5,635 bases of DNA from an uncultured Pseudomonadota bacterium (GCA_903890265.1 CAITAM010000508.1:1-5635); one strand, 5' to 3'. Shown: positions 1-5,635, numbered from the stretch's first letter. Program-made: numbers and translations. The notes: generated by a model from the sequence alone, not told the origin.

Positions 1-72
1 GAGGCCGCGGCGCTCGTGGCGCCGCCGGCCATGGCGGTCGTGAGCGGCGCCCCGCTCAAGGCGGCCCGCTGA
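1..72 (+). CDS. C-terminal end of an unidentified plus-strand protein (partial)
   Basis: Reading frame 1 is open from the left edge and ends with TGA at 70-72. It gives the last 23 residues of a protein that starts outside the window, ending APLKAAR. Every one of the 23 sense codons ends in G or C, as expected for a real gene in such GC-rich DNA; the neighbouring frame 2 has an A-ending codon and then a stop at about 41-43. The tail is rich in Ala, Val and Pro and carries no recognisable motif, so no function can be given. The gene converges on the YdgA-like gene, and the two 3' ends overlap by 17 bp (56-72). The call rests only on codon pattern and position, since the fragment is very short. 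Confidence 0.5.
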   Translation, partial: EAAALVAPPAMAVVSGAPLKAAR

Positions 73-1420
73 CCGGCCGCTGGCCGAGCGACGCGCCGAA
101 CGGGCGGTCGTTCAGCGTGACCTCGCCGCCGCGCAGGCGCAGCGTCGTCGTCGTGCGGCCGCTCTCGCGCCGCACGGCGCCGTCGGTCGCGAGTGCGGCA
201 AGCTCGGCCTCGAGCGCTGCCGCCCCGCCCGGCAGGTACTTCAGTGCGCCGTCGTCGACGTAGACCTCGAACTCGCCGTCGGCTTTTTTCATGGCCGCGA
301 GCGGCAGCGCGAGATCACCGAGGTCCAGTCCCGGCAGGCGCACGGCACCCTTGATCTCGGCGCGCCCGGCCTCGCCCTGCAGCGCCGCGCGCTCGAGCCG
401 AAGCTCCGGCGCCTTCGCCATCAGGTCCCTGAACAGCGTGCCGAGCGCCTCGCGCACCGCGGCCGCGCGGGCCTCGTGGCTGAGGCTCGTGTCCTTGTTC
501 TGCGCCGCGAGCGTGTCAGCGAAGCGATTGAGCGCCGCGATGTCGAGGTGGTTGAACGACAGGTCGACGACGGCGGACTGGAGACTGAGCGTCGGCGTCT
601 GCACCGCGCCGACGGCGACGCTGTAGCGGTAGTTCATCGTGCCGTCGAGGCTCTTGGACTGGACCCGGCTGTCGAGCCCCGTGACGCGCCCCTCGGTCTT
701 GCCACCGGCAGTCGTCGCGCTGAGCTCGGCGATGGCGCAGCGCGCTTCACCGTCGTACAGCGAGCCCTGCACGCGGGTCTGGCGGCTCGTCAGCGTGAGT
801 CCGGTGAGCTCCGCCCGGTCGCCATTCGGGCGCACGAACGTGAGGCGCGGCAGGCCGCCGTCCGCGGTGATGCTCGCGCCGCCCTGCGGCAGGTGCTGCA
901 CGAAGCGGAACCCCGCCGAATCGAGCGTGCCGGTACCGACGTCCAGCGGCGCCCTGAACTTCGGGCTGGACAGCGTCACCGTGCGGCCGCCGAAGTAGCC
1001 GCTGCAGACCGACAGCACCAGCGGATCGTCGTCACCGAAGGCGGGCTTGAGCGTACGGCGTACCGCGTCGCTGAGATCGACCGTGATGTCGGTGCGCGCG
1101 ACGCCGAAGCAGCCGAAGCCCGCGACGGGTCCGTGGTGGATCACCCCGCGCACCGTGATGAGCGCGTCCTGGCCGAGCCCCGGCGCGGCGCCGGCATCGA
1201 CCGCCACGTTCGCCTCGAAGGTCGAGCGGTACCAGCCGCGGCGCAGGTGATGGTAGACGATGCGAAGCGTGGCCGGCAGCTCGGCGCCGCTCGCCAGTTC
1301 CGCACTGGCCGCGGCGTCCGCGAAGCGCCCGTTGACGTAGGCGAGACCGGGATACAGCGGAATGAGCAGCAGGGCGGCAAGGCCGGCGTACAGGGCGACA
1401 CGGGCAAGGGCTTTCTTCAC
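56..1420 (-). CDS. DUF945 / YdgA-like family protein
   Basis: The 454-residue product resembles the DUF945 (YdgA) family of Gamma- and Betaproteobacteria, whose members are usually near 450-500 residues; their biochemical role is not firmly established. Residues 4-28 form a hydrophobic stretch after MKK and look like a signal anchor, so the rest should face the periplasm. Family-like landmarks are RRGWYRSTF (60-68), the VIHHGPV segment (93-99), the NGDRAELTGLTL strand (199-210), LDGTMNYRYSV (258-268) and a C-terminal GGEVTLNDRPF (431-441). A helical, charged segment lies at about 300-345. The start is GTG at 1420-1418, with GGAG five bases upstream. An ATG two bases further up is out of frame and runs straight into TGA. 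The gene follows the GH16 gene on the same strand after a 150-bp gap holding a 13-bp tandem repeat, and it overlaps the convergent plus-strand gene by 17 bp at its 3' end. The family assignment is by recalled motifs, not by a search. Confidence 0.82.
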   Translation of the reverse strand: MKKALARVALYAGLAALLLIPLYPGLAYVNGRFADAAASAELASGAELPATLRIVYHHLRRGWYRSTFEANVAVDAGAAPGLGQDALITVRGVIHHGPVAGFGCFGVARTDITVDLSDAVRRTLKPAFGDDDPLVLSVCSGYFGGRTVTLSSPKFRAPLDVGTGTLDSAGFRFVQHLPQGGASITADGGLPRLTFVRPNGDRAELTGLTLTSRQTRVQGSLYDGEARCAIAELSATTAGGKTEGRVTGLDSRVQSKSLDGTMNYRYSVAVGAVQTPTLSLQSAVVDLSFNHLDIAALNRFADTLAAQNKDTSLSHEARAAAVREALGTLFRDLMAKAPELRLERAALQGEAGRAEIKGAVRLPGLDLGDLALPLAAMKKADGEFEVYVDDGALKYLPGGAAALEAELAALATDGAVRRESGRTTTTLRLRGGEVTLNDRPFGASLGQRPVSGPP

Positions 1421-1425
1421 ATCGA

Positions 1426-1429
1426 CTCC
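1426..1429 (-). promoter_or_regulatory. Ribosome binding site deciding the GTG start of the YdgA-like gene
   Basis: The minus strand reads GGAG here, five bases before the GTG at 1420-1418. This is normal Shine-Dalgarno spacing. The overlapping ATG at 1422-1420 would be only three bases away and is followed at once by TGA in its own frame. Together these support GTG as the start. Confidence 0.6.
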
Positions 1430-1438
1430 GGCAGTGTG

Positions 1439-1525
1439 GTCGGGCGGGTTATTGGGCTGAATTGTCGGGCTGAGTGGTCGGGCTGAGTGGTCGGGCTGAG
1501 TTGTCGGGCTGAGTTGTCGGGCGGG
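1439..1525. repeat. 13-bp tandem repeat (minisatellite-like) between the GH16 and YdgA-like genes
   Basis: Four consecutive 13-bp units lie at 1464-1476, 1477-1489, 1490-1502 and 1503-1515. The first two are both GTCGGGCTGAGTG and the last two are both GTCGGGCTGAGTT on the plus strand, so the only difference is the last base. Degenerate copies flank the core: GTCGGGCGGG followed by TTGGGCTGAATT at 1439-1463, and GTCGGGCGGG at 1516-1525. The array is non-coding: it starts 49 bp past the GH16 stop and ends 10 bp before the GGAG of the YdgA-like gene. It would therefore be in the leader of the latter if transcription starts upstream. Possible roles are replication-slippage DNA with no function, or clustered sites for a protein; nothing in the sequence decides between them. 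Confidence 0.9.
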
Positions 1526-1550
1526 AGCGTCCTGGCATCGCCGGCACGGC

Positions 1551-1570
1551 GCGTCACCGCGCGGTCGCGC
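1551..1570. other. GC-rich palindrome just after the GH16 stop codon
   Basis: The 10-bp perfect palindrome ACCGCGCGGT at 1556-1565 is flanked by GCG (1551-1553) and CGC (1568-1570), which can extend the pairing past one mismatch and one G-T pair. It begins directly after the TGA of the GH16 gene on the minus strand. It could fold in the mRNA and contribute to 3'-end formation. No run of T follows on the minus strand and the perfect centre leaves no natural loop, so it is not a convincing intrinsic terminator. Confidence 0.25.
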
Positions 1571-3364
1571 TCAGGGTGTCAGGTAGCGCACGTAGGCGAC
1601 CTTGAGTGTTTCGTCGTAGCCTGCCGGCACGAGGCGGTTGTCGCCGTTGGTGATGCCGGCGTTGCCACCGATGGCGAGGTTGAGGATGAGGTAGTACGCG
1701 CGCCGGCTCACGCCGTACGGCCAGACCGTGCCGGCGGGCGCGCCGGGCGAGGCCGGATCGGTCGGCGTGCAGGCGAGCAAGGCCCGGCTGCAGGTCATGA
1801 CCACGGCGTCGTCCACCGCGAAGGCGATGACGTCGGCGGTCCACTGCAGCTGGTAGAGGTGGTAGGCGGCAACGCCGGTCGCCGGGTACACGCGGACGAA
1901 CTCGTAGGTGTCGCTGTTGCCGGCGCCGTTCGGCCGTGGCTGGTGCAGGGTGCTCTGGATCACGCCGTTCGGGGGCGACGCGTAGCGCCAGAGGTACTCG
2001 GCAAGGTCGAGTTCGCCGCCGGCCGGCCAGACCGGCTGCAGGCCAAGCTGCCCGGTGGTCGGCGGGAACGCCGCCCCCGGTGACTGGCCGGGCAGCAGCC
2101 AGATCGCCGGCCACGAGCCGGTGGCCGAGGGCAACTGCGCACGCACCTCGAGCAAGCCCGGTTGGCCGAGATCGACCGTCGCGAGCGAGGTCAGGCGCGC
2201 CGAGGAGTAGGCGCAGGCCGCCTGGCTGTCGCCGCAGCCGTGACCGGCGACGCTCGCATCGGCCTTGCCGTGGATCGCGAGCGCGCCGTTCTCGACCGTT
2301 GCGTTCGCCGGCAGGTAGTACTCGGCCTCGTTGTTGCCCCAGCCCGTCACGCCGTACTCGGCGCCGTTGCCGCTCAGCCCCGCCCACAGCGCGCTGTTCG
2401 GACTGCCGGGCGCGTCGTGGGTGAAATCGTCCTGCCAGACGACGGTGCCGAACGCCGCGGACAGTCCGGAGGGCGGGATGGCCGGCGTGCAGCCGATCAC
2501 GACGCCCGTCACGTTGCTGCTGCCGACCGTGCCCGTGCCACCGCTCACGGTGCAGGCGAGCCCCGTCGGTGCGGCGGCGACCGCCACGGCATAGGACGCC
2601 CCGGCGGTCAGCGCGGTCGGGAAGGTAAAGGCCCCGTTGCCCGTCGCGGTCAGGCGGTCGGTCGCGTTGTTGGTGAGCAGCAGCGCCTGACCGGCCGGCA
2701 GCCCGCTCAGTGTGCCGCCGACGGTCAGCGCGGACGGCGAGCAGCTGACCGCGACGCCAGCCACGTCGGCACCGGCCACGGTGCCGCTGCCGCCACTGAC
2801 GGTGCAGTTGGCGCCGCTCGGCGGCGTGCCGACCGACACCGCGTAGGCGCTACCGCCGGCGAGTCGGGTCGCGAACGTGAACGAACCGTTCGCCGTCACG
2901 GTGAGCGGATCGCCCCCGGCGTTCAGCAGCGTGACGGCCGCGCCTGCCGGCAGACCGCTCAGCGTGCCGCCGAGCGCGTAGCTCGGCGGCGGTACGGCGA
3001 TCGGCGTGCAGGTCACGGCGACGTTGGTGACGTTGGCGGCGGCGACCGTGCCGCTGCCGTTCGCGACGGTGCAGGTCTGCCCGGCCGCGGCGGTCACGAC
3101 GCGCACCGTGTAGGCCGCGCCCTGGGCCAACGTGCCCGGCAGCACGAACGCCCCGTTGGCACCGAGCGTCAGGCGTTCGCCGGCGGCCGTGCCAAGGGTG
3201 AGCGAGGTGGCCGCCGCGAGACCCGAGAGGGTGCCACCGAGCGTGTAGGTCACTGCCGCCGGCGGCACGGTAACCGGCGGTGCGCTGGCACTGCCACCGC
3301 CGCCGCAGGCGGCGAGCAGCAGGCAGGCGGCGAACGGACCACTGGCGCGCGGGAGACGGTGCAT
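1571..3364 (-). CDS. GH16 family beta-glucanase lipoprotein with three N-terminal repeat modules
   Basis: The 597-residue protein is probably an extracytoplasmic endo-beta-1,3-glucanase (laminarinase-like) that cuts beta-glucans. Residues 1-19 are a lipoprotein signal peptide with lipobox LAAC; Cys20 is the expected lipidation site, followed by GGGGSAS and a Pro-rich tether (29-37). Three copies of one module follow at 40-119, 129-208 and 213-292. Each opens with a GG(T)LSGL strand and has two Cys exactly 21 residues apart (98/119, 187/208, 271/292). The catalytic domain is about 302-597. It shows WQDDF (310-314), WGNNEAEYY (342-350), WPAIWLLP (418-425), the active-site motif ELDLAE (451-456, with E451 nucleophile, D453 and E456 acid/base by family knowledge), STLH (471-474) and YLILNLAIGGN (558-568). 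The ATG at 3364 gives an ideal lipoprotein leader and has AAGG eight bases upstream; an in-frame ATG at 3421 would put extra residues before it. The stop is TGA at 1571-1573. The NHL gene lies 164 bp upstream on the same strand. Exact substrate (laminarin, lichenan or another glucan) cannot be read from the sequence. Confidence 0.92.
   Translation of the reverse strand: MHRLPRASGPFAACLLLAACGGGGSASAPPVTVPPAAVTYTLGGTLSGLAAATSLTLGTAAGERLTLGANGAFVLPGTLAQGAAYTVRVVTAAAGQTCTVANGSGTVAAANVTNVAVTCTPIAVPPPSYALGGTLSGLPAGAAVTLLNAGGDPLTVTANGSFTFATRLAGGSAYAVSVGTPPSGANCTVSGGSGTVAGADVAGVAVSCSPSALTVGGTLSGLPAGQALLLTNNATDRLTATGNGAFTFPTALTAGASYAVAVAAAPTGLACTVSGGTGTVGSSNVTGVVIGCTPAIPPSGLSAAFGTVVWQDDFTHDAPGSPNSALWAGLSGNGAEYGVTGWGNNEAEYYLPANATVENGALAIHGKADASVAGHGCGDSQAACAYSSARLTSLATVDLGQPGLLEVRAQLPSATGSWPAIWLLPGQSPGAAFPPTTGQLGLQPVWPAGGELDLAEYLWRYASPPNGVIQSTLHQPRPNGAGNSDTYEFVRVYPATGVAAYHLYQLQWTADVIAFAVDDAVVMTCSRALLACTPTDPASPGAPAGTVWPYGVSRRAYYLILNLAIGGNAGITNGDNRLVPAGYDETLKVAYVRYLTP
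1997..2014 (-). other. GH16 catalytic motif ELDLAE
   Basis: The codons GAA CTC GAC CTT GCC GAG encode E451-L-D453-L-A-E456. The ExDxxE spacing with one extra residue is the form typical of the laminarinase branch of GH16; all three acidic residues are present, so the enzyme is predicted to be active. Confidence 0.88.
2489..3247 (-). repeat. Three tandem copies of an 80-residue two-cysteine module
   Basis: The copies lie at 3008-3247, 2741-2980 and 2489-2728, each 240 bases long, separated by 27 and 12 bases of linker. Shared elements in order are a GGTLSGL opening, a variable strand, an (A/G)NGxF(V/T)(L/F) strand, an AY(T/A)V strand, CTV(A/S)(N/G)G(S/T)GTV and a final C. Copies 2 and 3 look closest to each other (both GGTLSGLPAG). 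Similar repeats are common at the N termini of proteobacterial surface lipoproteins, where they act as stalks or spacers. This is recalled knowledge, and the role here is inferred. The paired cysteines suggest one disulfide per module after export. Confidence 0.85.
3305..3364 (-). other. Lipoprotein signal peptide
   Basis: The first twenty codons of the GH16 gene give a short basic n-region (His2, Arg3, Arg6), a hydrophobic core FAACLLLAA and the lipobox LAAC, ending at Cys20. The +2 residue is Gly, not Asp. Under the rule known from enterobacteria this favours outer-membrane rather than inner-membrane retention. Confidence 0.85.
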
Positions 3365-3372
3365 CGGAGAGG

Positions 3373-3376
3373 CCTT
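3373..3376 (-). promoter_or_regulatory. Probable ribosome binding site of the GH16 gene
   Basis: The minus strand reads AAGG here, eight bases before the ATG at 3364-3362. It is a modest match to a Shine-Dalgarno site. It supports the start that also produces the clean lipoprotein signal peptide. Confidence 0.4.
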
Positions 3377-3416
3377 GGGCCCGCGGCAGACCACGGTTGG
3401 GAAGACGACGGCCCCG

Positions 3417-3422
3417 ACCATA
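3417..3422 (-). promoter_or_regulatory. Possible -10 promoter element upstream of the GH16 gene
   Basis: The minus strand reads TATGGT, one of the few AT-containing hexamers in the 164-bp gap between the NHL and GH16 genes, about 52 bases before the GH16 start. No good -35 box is visible 16-18 bases upstream, where the DNA is G/C only. It is the best candidate if GH16 has its own promoter, but the call is weak. Confidence 0.18.
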
Positions 3423-3486
3423 GCCCGCCCTGCGCCGGCCGGCCACCGTCGCGCGCCCAATCTGTCGAGCAGGTCCCAGTGCCGCG

Positions 3487-3508
3487 CGTCGCGCGCCCGC
3501 GTGCGACG
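3487..3508. terminator. Weak stem-loop after the NHL gene
   Basis: CGTCGC at 3487-3492 and GCGACG at 3503-3508 form a 6-bp stem around a 10-base GC-rich loop. Partial outer pairing of GCCG (3481-3484) with CGGC beyond the stem is possible. It lies about 20 bases past the TAG of the NHL gene on the minus strand. No T-run follows, so it does not fit a classical intrinsic terminator. It could be an mRNA 3' structure, or chance pairing in very GC-rich DNA. Confidence 0.2.
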
Positions 3509-3528
3509 GGCAGCGCCCGGCACAGCGC

Positions 3529-5635
3529 CTAGGGCAGCGTTGCGGTCAGGATGGCGTGCTCGAAGGAATCGACGATCGCGAGCGACACGTGCGAACTGCC
3601 GGGCGCGGACAGGAGCGCGAGCCCCGACGGCCCGTTGACCCGCGCCGGCAGCCCGCCGGGCACGGTCGCGATCGGCAGCGTGGCACTGCCGATCACCGGG
3701 GTCACGACGCCCGCGAGCGTCACCTGGTTCACCGTCGAGTAATTGCGATCCGACACGTACAGGTTGCCGTCCCCGGCGAGCACGATGCCCTGGATCGCGC
3801 CCTGCCCGGCCTTGCTCGCGATCGTCGTCAGCGTGCCGCCGGCGGCCGGCAGCGAGTAGACGGTGCCGGAGCGCGCGCCGATGTAGAGCGTGCCGGACGG
3901 CGCGAGCGTGATCGCCGAACCGTCCGGCAGCGACGCGAGCGTCGAGACCGTGCCGTCCGGGGCGATCTTGCGCACGCCGTTCTGGTCCGTCACGTACAGC
4001 GCGCCGGACGAATCGATCGCCACCGCGTTGGGATTGAGGAGCGTGCCCGCGGCGCCGTTGGCGCTGCCCGGCGTGCCGATCAGCCCGCCGGCGTTCGACA
4101 CGACACCGGCCGGCGTGACCTTGCGGATCACGGCGTTCTGGCTGTCGGCCACATAGAGGTTGCCGGCGCTGTCGATCGTCAGGCCGAGCGGCAGGTTGAA
4201 CTGCGCCGTCGTGCCGGGCCCGCTCAGGATCCCGGACACCCCGGGCGTGCCGGCGAGCGTGCTGACGACGCCCGCGGCGGTGATCTTGCGCACGGTGTGG
4301 TTGTTCGAGTCGGTGACGTAGAGGTTGCCCTGCGCGTCGGCGGCGACGCCGAACGGGTAGCGGAACGTGGCCGCACTCGCCGCCCCGTCCGTGCTGCCGG
4401 CGTGCGGCTTCTGCCCCACCACCGTCGTGACGTTGCCGTTCGGGTCGATCTTGCGCACGAGCGCGTTCAGGTAATCGGCGACGTAGACGTTGCCCGCGCC
4501 GTCGGCGACCGCACCCGCCGGCCCCCAGAACGTGGCCGTGCCGCCCGGCCCGTCGGCCGACCCCGCCACGCCCGCGGTGCCGGCAACGGTCTGCACCGTG
4601 CCGCCGGCGCTCACCGTGCGCAGCGTGTTGTGGCAGTAGTCGGTCACGATCGTGGCACCCGTCGCGCGTGTCGCGATCCCGTAGGCGCCGGACGCCGCGG
4701 CCTCGGGCTCGGGACCGGGAACCGGTCGCACGCAGCCGAACTGCGCGGCGTTGCCCGTGCCGTCGGCACTGCCCGGCGAGCCGTTGCCGGCGATCGTACT
4801 GACCGCCCCGCCGGTGGTCACCGACTGCACGACGGTGTCGGCGGCCACGTACAGGTTCAGGCTGCTGTCGAGCGCGAGGCCGCTCACGTAGAGCGCTGCC
4901 GTGACGAACGGCGACACCGCCCCGCCCTGGACCTCCAGTCCGCCCTGCACCTTGACGATCGCACCCGAGCAGGCGTCGCCGACGTAGAGCACGCTGCCCG
5001 CGATCGCGAGCGACGACGGGCAGCTGCCGGTGAGCGCGGCGTAGCTCGTCGACACCCCGCTCGGATCGACGCGCCAGAGGTTCGTCGAGAAGTCCGTGAC
5101 GTAGACATCGCCAGCGGCGTCGGTCGTCAGCGCCGTGGGGTAGCAGAAGCGCGCCGCGCTGCCGGTGCCGGCGGCGCCGCCGCAGTCGCGCGGCGACCCG
5201 GCGAGCGTCGACACGGTGCCGCCCGGCGTGACCTTGCGGATCGCGTTGTAGTCGGCGACGTAGAGATTGCCGGAGGCGTCGAGCGCCACGCCGACCGGAC
5301 CCCAGAGCCGTGCCACCGCGGCATCGCCGTCGACGTAGCCCTCGCCGCCCAGCTGACCGGCGAGGACCGCGACACCGGTGACGCGCAGCGCCGCACTCGT
5401 GCTCGTGACGCTGCCGCCAGCATTGCTCGCGACGACCGTGTAGCTGTCGCCGTTGTTCGCGGTCGTGGTCGTGAACGCGTAGCTCGCGCCCGTCGCGCCC
5501 GCGATCGCCGCGCCGTTGCGTTGCCACTGGTAGGCCGTCGCGCCGCTCGCGGTCACGCTGAAGGACGCCGACGCGCCGGCGTTGACGGTCTGCGCCGCCG
5601 GCTGCGCCGAAATCGTCGGCGCGGGTGGCGGTGGC
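3529..5635 (-). CDS. Ig-like domain and NHL-repeat beta-propeller protein, 5' end outside window
   Basis: The frame is open from the right edge to TAG at 3531-3529, giving the last 701 residues (numbered from 5634). It begins with a PPPPAP linker, then an Ig-like domain (about 6-86: QPAAQTVNAG, YQWQRNG, DSYTVVASNAGG). The usual Ig cysteines are replaced by Phe25 and Val68. About twelve NHL blades follow, starting near 111, 165, 205, 249, 317, 370, 426, 481, 534, 571, 613 and 667. The best have the form (P)xGVAxDxxGNLYVADxxNxxIRKVTPxGxVSTLAG. Blades 10 and 12 are degenerate, and blade 12 ends the protein with HAILTATLP. Linkers with a (S/V)(A/T)DGxGxxAxF pattern precede several blades. NHL propellers are usually binding or scaffold surfaces, and the ligand here is unknown. 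The true start, and any signal peptide or extra Ig domain, lie beyond the window; an internal GTG at 5556 is not the start because the Ig fold begins upstream of it. The partner gene downstream is GH16. Confidence 0.9.
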   Translation of the reverse strand, partial: PPPPAPTISAQPAAQTVNAGASASFSVTASGATAYQWQRNGAAIAGATGASYAFTTTTANNGDSYTVVASNAGGSVTSTSAALRVTGVAVLAGQLGGEGYVDGDAAVARLWGPVGVALDASGNLYVADYNAIRKVTPGGTVSTLAGSPRDCGGAAGTGSAARFCYPTALTTDAAGDVYVTDFSTNLWRVDPSGVSTSYAALTGSCPSSLAIAGSVLYVGDACSGAIVKVQGGLEVQGGAVSPFVTAALYVSGLALDSSLNLYVAADTVVQSVTTGGAVSTIAGNGSPGSADGTGNAAQFGCVRPVPGPEPEAAASGAYGIATRATGATIVTDYCHNTLRTVSAGGTVQTVAGTAGVAGSADGPGGTATFWGPAGAVADGAGNVYVADYLNALVRKIDPNGNVTTVVGQKPHAGSTDGAASAATFRYPFGVAADAQGNLYVTDSNNHTVRKITAAGVVSTLAGTPGVSGILSGPGTTAQFNLPLGLTIDSAGNLYVADSQNAVIRKVTPAGVVSNAGGLIGTPGSANGAAGTLLNPNAVAIDSSGALYVTDQNGVRKIAPDGTVSTLASLPDGSAITLAPSGTLYIGARSGTVYSLPAAGGTLTTIASKAGQGAIQGIVLAGDGNLYVSDRNYSTVNQVTLAGVVTPVIGSATLPIATVPGGLPARVNGPSGLALLSAPGSSHVSLAIVDSFEHAILTATLP
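5377..5619 (-). other. Ig-like domain of the NHL protein
   Basis: Residues 6-86 of the visible protein have the strand pattern of bacterial I-set-like domains: a QPAAQTVNAG opening, the core Trp in YQWQRNG, an NNGDSYTVVASNAGG turn and a closing SAALRV. The disulfide cysteines are absent, as in many bacterial members. The preceding Pro-rich linker suggests that another domain or the export signal lies just upstream. Confidence 0.75.

Noticed and set aside
476..1486. Plus-strand open frame of 336 residues opposite the YdgA-like gene.
   Set aside because: The product is rich in Arg, Ala and Glu with no domain. It mirrors the codon pattern of the minus-strand gene, as expected in GC-rich DNA.
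1464..1515. The 13-bp array as a CRISPR or replication iteron array.
   Set aside because: There are no unique spacers between units, so it is not CRISPR. No replication protein gene or AT-rich origin DNA is nearby to support iterons.
1487..2083. Plus-strand open frame of 198 residues beginning inside the 13-bp repeat.
   Set aside because: It starts in tandem repeat DNA and runs antisense to the GH16 catalytic domain, with no recognisable domain or ribosome binding site.
3362..3421. Alternative GH16 start at the ATG at 3421.
   Set aside because: It would add 19 residues before the signal peptide and place the lipobox at residue 39. The downstream ATG gives a standard 20-residue lipoprotein leader.
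3365..3528. The NHL and GH16 genes could be one gene split by a frameshift.
   Set aside because: The NHL protein ends in a closing-type blade and TAG, and GH16 begins with a complete lipoprotein signal peptide. A 164-bp spacer between two complete ends fits separate genes.
2162..3532. Plus-strand open frame of 456 residues opposite the GH16 gene.
   Set aside because: It is antisense to clear repeat modules and the GH16 domain. Its own translation is Arg/Gly/Ala-rich low complexity.
3365..5527. The GH16 frame stays open far upstream, giving a 1318-residue reading frame across the NHL gene.
   Set aside because: The upstream translation is an Arg-rich, low-complexity shadow. The NHL frame there has clear blade repeats, and the lipoprotein signal marks the true GH16 start at 3364.

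Overview
The window is GC-rich, and its codons end overwhelmingly in G or C. It is densely packed with genes. Three of the four coding regions lie on the minus strand, and the fourth is the 3' tip of a plus-strand gene that converges on them. The mix of genes points to a free-living, GC-rich Gamma- or Betaproteobacterium: a YdgA/DUF945 protein, a lipoprotein with a GGTLSGL-type repeat module, and an Ig-like/NHL-repeat extracytoplasmic protein. No marker gene is present to place it more precisely, so this is inference.

Layout, in minus-strand transcription order (right to left). From the right edge to 3529 lies the 3' part of a large gene, whose start is outside the window. It encodes an Ig-like domain followed by about twelve NHL beta-propeller blades. 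A gap of 164 bp (3365-3528) follows. Next, 3364-1571 encodes a 597-residue lipoprotein with three copies of an 80-residue, two-cysteine module and a C-terminal glycoside hydrolase family 16 domain. Its catalytic ExDxxE motif is intact, so it is probably an endo-beta-1,3-glucanase (laminarinase). A 150-bp gap (1421-1570) contains a 13-bp tandem repeat. Then 1420-56 encodes a 454-residue DUF945/YdgA-like protein with an N-terminal membrane anchor. Its 3' end overlaps the 3' end of the plus-strand gene by 17 bp.

All three minus-strand products are expected to work outside the cytoplasm. The two right-hand genes look like surface or secreted proteins, with the GH16 enzyme giving beta-glucan cleavage. 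The NHL/Ig protein is probably a binding or scaffold protein of unknown partner, and no link between the two beyond adjacency and shared orientation can be shown. The YdgA-like gene is set apart by the repeat-containing gap and may be an independent unit. No RNA genes, CRISPR arrays, insertion sequences or phage genes were seen. I see no clear evidence of a new multi-gene system. The most unusual items are the 13-bp minisatellite upstream of the YdgA-like gene, the repeat-module/GH16 lipoprotein, and the asymmetric cysteine distribution of the NHL protein.
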